64,000 nucleotides of DNA from Palsa-504 sp963834685 (lineage in GTDB: Bacteria; Actinomycetota; Actinomycetes; Streptosporangiales; Streptosporangiaceae), in assembly GCA_963834685.1 (NCBI GenBank), contig CAWICW010000009.1:124001-188000 (forward strand), in the 5' to 3' direction. Positions 60,233 to 64,000 of this stretch are shown here, one piece after another (position 1 is the stretch's first letter; each line of letters opens with the position of its first letter). Below the pieces are notes generated by a model that was not told the origin of the DNA, ran no database searches, and worked only from the letters and a program-made list of their open reading frames with translations. A program made the translations under genes and the position numbers.

Positions 60233-61795
60233 CTAGGACGACGCTTCGGCCGCCGGAGCGCCGGTCGCGTCGGGTCCCGGGCCGGGCTGGCCGCTGCGGG
60301 CCCGGGTGGGGTTGGTGTCGATCCAGTCCCGAAGTTCGTCGGAGATCAGGTCGATCCCGATGCGGCCGGCCCGGTCATCCAGGTCACGGAAGATGCACTC
60401 GCCGTTGCCGAGCGCACGGAGCACGGCCTTGTGCTCATCAGAGGGCGCGACCCCGAGCAGCGACATGACGTTCGCCACCTCGCCGCGCTCGGTCGACCGG
60501 AACGCGAACACACTGGACAGGCAGTTGGTCACCTGCTCGTGCAGCAGGTCACCGGCGTTCTGCGAGACGAGGATCAGCGCGGTATTGCGGGACCGGCCCA
60601 TCCGGGAAACCTCGGGCACCAGCTTGGCGCCCTCGGGAGTGGAGGTGATGGCCCAGGCCTCGTCCAGGAAGATGGCCTTGGCCTTGGCGCGGTCGATGCC
60701 GTTCAGCAGCTTGCGGGCGAACTGCGACACCAGGTAGAGCAGCGCGACCGAGAGCCGCTGCTCGTAGGAGTAGTCGTCGCGGTTGGTCGAGGTGTCGGGC
60801 AGGGTCAGTCCGGACAGCGTGAAGACCGTGGTCCAGCCTTCCGCGTCGATCTGCTGGCCCACCGACGGGGCGAAGCACAGCCGGGCCAGCCGCATCTCGG
60901 AGATCGACCGCATGACCGCGCCGGTGTTCTTCCAGGCCGGATCGTCAGCCTCCTCCAGGTGCCGGACCACCTTGCCCAGGCTGGGCCGGTCGGTCCCGGC
61001 CACCGCGCCGACCGCCTGGATCATGGCGCTCTCGCGTTCCTCGCTCATCCTGGGCAGCAGCAGCCGCAGCGTCTCGGTCGCCATCGTGCGCTTCTCGGCC
61101 AGGTCGACGCCGAAGGAGAACGGGTCGAGCAGTCCCGGCGCGGCCGCGCCGAGCGGCAGCACCCGCGCCTTGCGGCCCTGCCGCTTCAGGTACTCGACCA
61201 GCGATTCGGCGTCGCCCTTGGGGTCGATCACCGCGACCGTCGCGCCGCGCAGCGCCAGCTGGTAGATGAGCAGCAGCGCCAGCGTGGTCTTGCCGCCGCC
61301 CGGCTCACCGGTGATGGCGATGGCGGTGGGCCGGTTCCGCGCCGCCGCCAGCAGCGGGTCGAAGTGCACGATGGACCGGGCCCGGCCGAGGGTCTCGCCG
61401 ATGTACGGCCCGACCCAGCCGGCCCCCGCGTCCAGGCGGTCGCCCAGTTCCACGGTGGCGGTCGGCATCCCGCCGGCGATCGTGTACAGCGGCTGGCGCT
61501 GCACGTAAGAATTCAGCCGGATCCGCTCGCCGGGCAGCGATTCACACAACAGCGAGAACTGGTCGCCGGTCGAGTTGACCACATCGATCCCGATGTCGCG
61601 GTAGTGCTCGACGACCGCTTCCACCCGGCGGATGCACAGGTCCCGGGTCGGGGCGGTCACGATCAGCCGGTGCCAGCCGTACACGAACGGCAGGCGCTCC
61701 TTGGTGATGCCGTGCTCGAGCATCCGGGCCGCGGCGATCTGCTCGGCCAGCGCGATCGGCGCCTCCGCGCCGGCCTCGCGGATATGCGCGTCCAT
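60233..61795 (-). CDS. VirB4/TraC-like conjugation ATPase, C-terminal part
   Basis: 520 residues. Walker A GEPGGGKTT (about 165), Walker B KAIFLDEAW, and the RSRNTALILVSQNAGDL and VFAFRSTERGE segments typical of VirB4 motor domains. It drives DNA or protein transfer. The ATG at 61795 is internal to the real gene: an upstream frame that starts KDVSRRLAHARD runs into it and continues the protein encoded at 61830-62723, so the two pieces are one gene split by a single base (see that entry). Confidence 0.9.
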   Translation of the reverse strand: MDAHIREAGAEAPIALAEQIAAARMLEHGITKERLPFVYGWHRLIVTAPTRDLCIRRVEAVVEHYRDIGIDVVNSTGDQFSLLCESLPGERIRLNSYVQRQPLYTIAGGMPTATVELGDRLDAGAGWVGPYIGETLGRARSIVHFDPLLAAARNRPTAIAITGEPGGGKTTLALLLIYQLALRGATVAVIDPKGDAESLVEYLKRQGRKARVLPLGAAAPGLLDPFSFGVDLAEKRTMATETLRLLLPRMSEERESAMIQAVGAVAGTDRPSLGKVVRHLEEADDPAWKNTGAVMRSISEMRLARLCFAPSVGQQIDAEGWTTVFTLSGLTLPDTSTNRDDYSYEQRLSVALLYLVSQFARKLLNGIDRAKAKAIFLDEAWAITSTPEGAKLVPEVSRMGRSRNTALILVSQNAGDLLHEQVTNCLSSVFAFRSTERGEVANVMSLLGVAPSDEHKAVLRALGNGECIFRDLDDRAGRIGIDLISDELRDWIDTNPTRARSGQPGPGPDATGAPAAEASS

Positions 61796-61829
61796 ATCAC
61801 GGGCGTGCGCCAGACGGCGGCTGACGTCC

Positions 61830-62723
61830 TTACTCGCCTTCAGCCGGCGAAATGAGTTTCATCCGGGAGCTGATCTCGACCGGGAAAGGCAGCGAATCGG
61901 CGTAATGCAGCCACGGCTCGCCGTCGGGAAAGGCCATGACATCGGGAAACCGGGCGAAGGAGACAAAGGCGGCATACGATTCCCCGCCTATGTGCTCCAG
62001 GCCCAGCACGGTCCGCCCGTTGTGGATCTGCCCCTCGAACAGGGTGTCGATCTCCCCCGCGCCCCACCGCCTGCGCTTGGTCGCGGACGGCACCGGCTCG
62101 CCCACCGTCGCCATCAGCGTGTGCTGGATCAGCCAGGCGATCTCGCCGGAGGTCGCGTGCCGGGCCGCGAGCGCGCTGGCGTTCAGCGCCCGGCCGAGGC
62201 GTTCGGCCGATTCGGTCCACTTGGCGATCTCCGCCCCGCCGATCGCCTCGTCGATGAGCCCCAGCCCCCGCTCACCGCGGCCGTACGCGGCGGCGAACTG
62301 GGACAGCACCCCGCCGGACAGCTGCGCGCGCACGCCGCGCTGGCCGAGCCGGACCCCGAGGTAGATCTCCTTGCCCCAGAAGTCCTTGGCCCAGACGTGC
62401 TGGTAGGACTGCTCCAGGTAGTCCCGCCAGCCCGGGCCGCCGTCCGACGTCTCATCCAGCCCGGTGGCCCAGGCCTGCGCGGGATAGGACCGGTGCGCGA
62501 TCCGCAGGTGCACCTCGGCGTCGGTCATCCGGATCGCGGCCAGTGCGACCGTGATGTTCGTGGCCAGCGCCTCCCGCTCCTCCGGGGTGGTGAACTCGTA
62601 GGAGACCGACGGGATCCGGTAGTACGCCCAGGCGTGGTTATCGGTCAGCAGGATGCGGTCATCGAAGTACCTGATGCCCAGCCTGGTCCTGGATCGGGTG
62701 GACGCCTTAGTGCGCGTGCTCAC
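61830..62723 (-). CDS. VirB4/TraC-like conjugation ATPase, N-terminal part
   Basis: 297 residues. N-terminal domain typical of the actinobacterial SCO6880-like VirB4 group: RYFDDRILLTDNHAWAYYRI and the FPVEISSRMKLISPAE end. At GAAGGCGAGTAAGGAC the frame hits TAA; if one G of GAAGG is removed it reads GAA GCG AGT AAG GAC and runs directly into the ATPase part (ISPAEASKDVSRRL). The two ORFs therefore look like a full-length protein of about 830 residues broken by one inserted base at 61837-61838. The ATG overlaps the stop of the gene above. Confidence 0.85.
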   Translation of the reverse strand: MSTRTKASTRSRTRLGIRYFDDRILLTDNHAWAYYRIPSVSYEFTTPEEREALATNITVALAAIRMTDAEVHLRIAHRSYPAQAWATGLDETSDGGPGWRDYLEQSYQHVWAKDFWGKEIYLGVRLGQRGVRAQLSGGVLSQFAAAYGRGERGLGLIDEAIGGAEIAKWTESAERLGRALNASALAARHATSGEIAWLIQHTLMATVGEPVPSATKRRRWGAGEIDTLFEGQIHNGRTVLGLEHIGGESYAAFVSFARFPDVMAFPDGEPWLHYADSLPFPVEISSRMKLISPAEGE

Positions 62724-64000
62724 CAGCCCTCCTTCCCGGCAACGGGGGTTCGTGGGCCGGTGGCCGGAGTGCCCGGCTCCGCGGCTCTGGGGGCCTTCGG
62801 GACCAGGCCCGCGACGAGCACGCCGGCCAGCGCGGTGTAGGCCAGCCTGGTCTGCGGGTGCAGGGCGACGGGCGATTCGGCCCTGTTCACTCCCGGCCTG
62901 TTCACTCCCGGGGACAGCAGGTCATCCCACGGCACCCGGACGATGGCGCGGCAGCGGCCCCGGGCCACGGACTCGGCCTCGAGCACGTCCTGGGTGCTTC
63001 GCCTGCTCACCCCGTTGACCACGGTCACGGCCCGGGCGGCGAGCTCCTCGTACCCGTGCGCGGTCAGCCACTGCTGGGTGTGGGCCAGCGCGGTGGCCGC
63101 CTCCGGGCTGGCCGGGGTGACCAGCACGAGCTGGTCGGCCAGCGAGAGCACCCGGGTGAGCCCGGACGGCGCCGGGTCGATGATGGTCAGCGGGTAGCGC
63201 TCGGCCAGCAGGCCGGCGAGCCGCTGGTAGTCACCGGCACCGAGAACGCGGGTGTCGTCGCTCGCGATGACGTCGAGGCGGCCCCGGGCCCGGCCCCGGC
63301 CGGACCACGCCCGGGACTGAGCCGCTGCGGCCTCTGGATCGGGTCCCCGGCCCGTGAGCAGGGCGGTCACCGAGGTGACCGGCTCGATGCGCGAGGCGAG
63401 CGAGGCGTCGCCGGGATTGAGATCGAGCGCGGCGACCGGAACCGCGCGGGCGCCGGCCAGGACATGCCCGGTCATCAGGGCGATCACGGACTGCCCTGCG
63501 CCGCTGGTGCAGCCGAGCACGGCGATCCGCCGCGGGCCGGCTAGCGGCAGCCGGGCCCGCTCCCGGTCCAGCGCCGCCTGGTCCCGCTGGCCGGGACCCT
63601 GGCCCTGGCCGCCGGTGACCACCTTGACCCGGCGTCGCCAGCTCGCGTCGCTCAGGCTGCCGGGGCCGCTCAGGGCCCGCTCGACGGAGGGTACCGGCCG
63701 GTCGCCGTCGAGGTCGACGAACAGCGACGCCACCTTGGCCGCTACCGATCGCCCGGGTGAGGCGGGCGCGCGAGACGCCGGGGCCGGATCGGGCGCGGGC
63801 CGGGCCCGGAGCCGCAGACCCGGCTTGGCCGCCGGAGCCGGATCCGGTTCCGGCAGCGGCTCGAGCTCGAGCATGGCCGAGGGATCCGGAGCTGAGCCGG
63901 GCTCAGGAAGCGAGACGGCCGCCGCCTCGAGGACCGGGACAGCCTCGGCTTCGGTCCCGGCCTCGGCTTCGGTCCCGGCCTCGGCTTCGGTCCCGGCCTC
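62720..64000 (-). CDS. ParA/MinD-like protein with degenerate Walker A (partial)
   Basis: The frame is open to the right edge, so the N-terminus lies outside the window. The visible start encodes three tandem EAGTEA repeats and an Ala/Pro/Arg-rich linker. The C-terminal domain has the MinD/ParA fold (VLGCTSGAGQSVIALMTG, ALDLNPGDASLASRI, LTIIDPAPSGLTRVL, LVTPASPEAA) but Gln replaces the P-loop Lys (GAGQS for GxGKT). It heads the conjugation-like operon and may regulate or position the apparatus rather than hydrolyse ATP. An internal ATG at 63874 gives 384 residues. Confidence 0.82.
   Translation of the reverse strand, partial: EAGTEAEAGTEAEAGTEAEAVPVLEAAAVSLPEPGSAPDPSAMLELEPLPEPDPAPAAKPGLRLRARPAPDPAPASRAPASPGRSVAAKVASLFVDLDGDRPVPSVERALSGPGSLSDASWRRRVKVVTGGQGQGPGQRDQAALDRERARLPLAGPRRIAVLGCTSGAGQSVIALMTGHVLAGARAVPVAALDLNPGDASLASRIEPVTSVTALLTGRGPDPEAAAAQSRAWSGRGRARGRLDVIASDDTRVLGAGDYQRLAGLLAERYPLTIIDPAPSGLTRVLSLADQLVLVTPASPEAATALAHTQQWLTAHGYEELAARAVTVVNGVSRRSTQDVLEAESVARGRCRAIVRVPWDDLLSPGVNRPGVNRAESPVALHPQTRLAYTALAGVLVAGLVPKAPRAAEPGTPATGPRTPVAGKEGW
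63942..64000 (-). repeat. 18-bp coding tandem repeat at the window edge
   Basis: Three copies of GAGGCCGGGACCGAAGCC (minus strand) plus the first six bases of another, encoding EAGTEA three times. The array continues to the last base of the window, so its length is unknown. The 18-bp period preserves the frame. Confidence 0.85.

Overview
The window is a 64 kb chromosomal stretch of a very high-GC actinomycete. The lineage is suggested by the mycothiol gene mshB, an Sdh1-type succinate dehydrogenase, a DUF574 (PF04672) methyltransferase, the tag / DivIVA-like / LOG / dapD / fdxA / dapC block, several KdpE/OmpR regulators, a large Ser/Thr protein kinase, and frequent ATGA/GTGA gene overlaps with GTG starts. 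A genus cannot be assigned. No tRNA, rRNA, CRISPR array, integrase or intact insertion sequence was seen.

Layout. (1) 1-3825, minus strand: a heme-copper oxidase operon with a cupredoxin-like protein, subunit II, a subunit I that lacks the canonical D- and K-channel residues, and the start of a further subunit. (2) 4196-13839: a secreted protein, an orphan OmpR-type regulator, a TlpA-like thioredoxin, an HtrA protease, dapE, a LysR regulator with a divergent aminotransferase, a HAD hydrolase and a universal stress protein. (3) 14028-28147: a potassium island with a 29-residue membrane peptide, kdpF, kdpA, kdpB, kdpC, a first KdpE-like regulator, a membrane Ser/Thr kinase, kdpD and a second kdpE. 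A KimA-like K+ transporter follows on the other strand after one SDR gene. (4) 28205-36353: an Lrp regulator divergent from an agmatinase-type ureohydrolase, a LysR gene overlapping a NaeI-family restriction endonuclease, an SDR, a PHP phosphoesterase and a MalY/PatB aminotransferase. (5) 36313-41521: tag, DivIVA-like, LOG and dapD on the minus strand; a lysozyme-like secreted protein, fdxA and dapC on the plus strand. With dapE (region 2) these supply the succinylase branch of lysine/diaminopimelate synthesis. (6) 41581-52814: DUF574 methyltransferase, rocD, a frameshifted flavin reductase, mshB, an S9 peptidase, sdhCAB and a UppP-like phosphatase. (7) 52929-55836: a PsiE-like protein and a small cytochrome b locus with no Rieske protein. 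(8) 55929-64000, minus strand: a type IV secretion/conjugation-like operon with a ParA-like protein, a VirB4-like ATPase split by a probable single-base frameshift, a VirB6/TrbL-like channel protein, a small anchored protein and a lytic transglycosylase/NlpC-P60 fusion.

Most notable: the divergent oxidase operon; a Ser/Thr kinase inside a kdp locus with two KdpE regulators, next to a P-type ATPase whose E. coli homologue is inhibited by serine phosphorylation; a solitary NaeI-like endonuclease with all catalytic residues; the Rieske-less cytochrome b locus; two probable single-base frameshifts; and an unusual density of intergenic tandem repeats and perfect hairpins.
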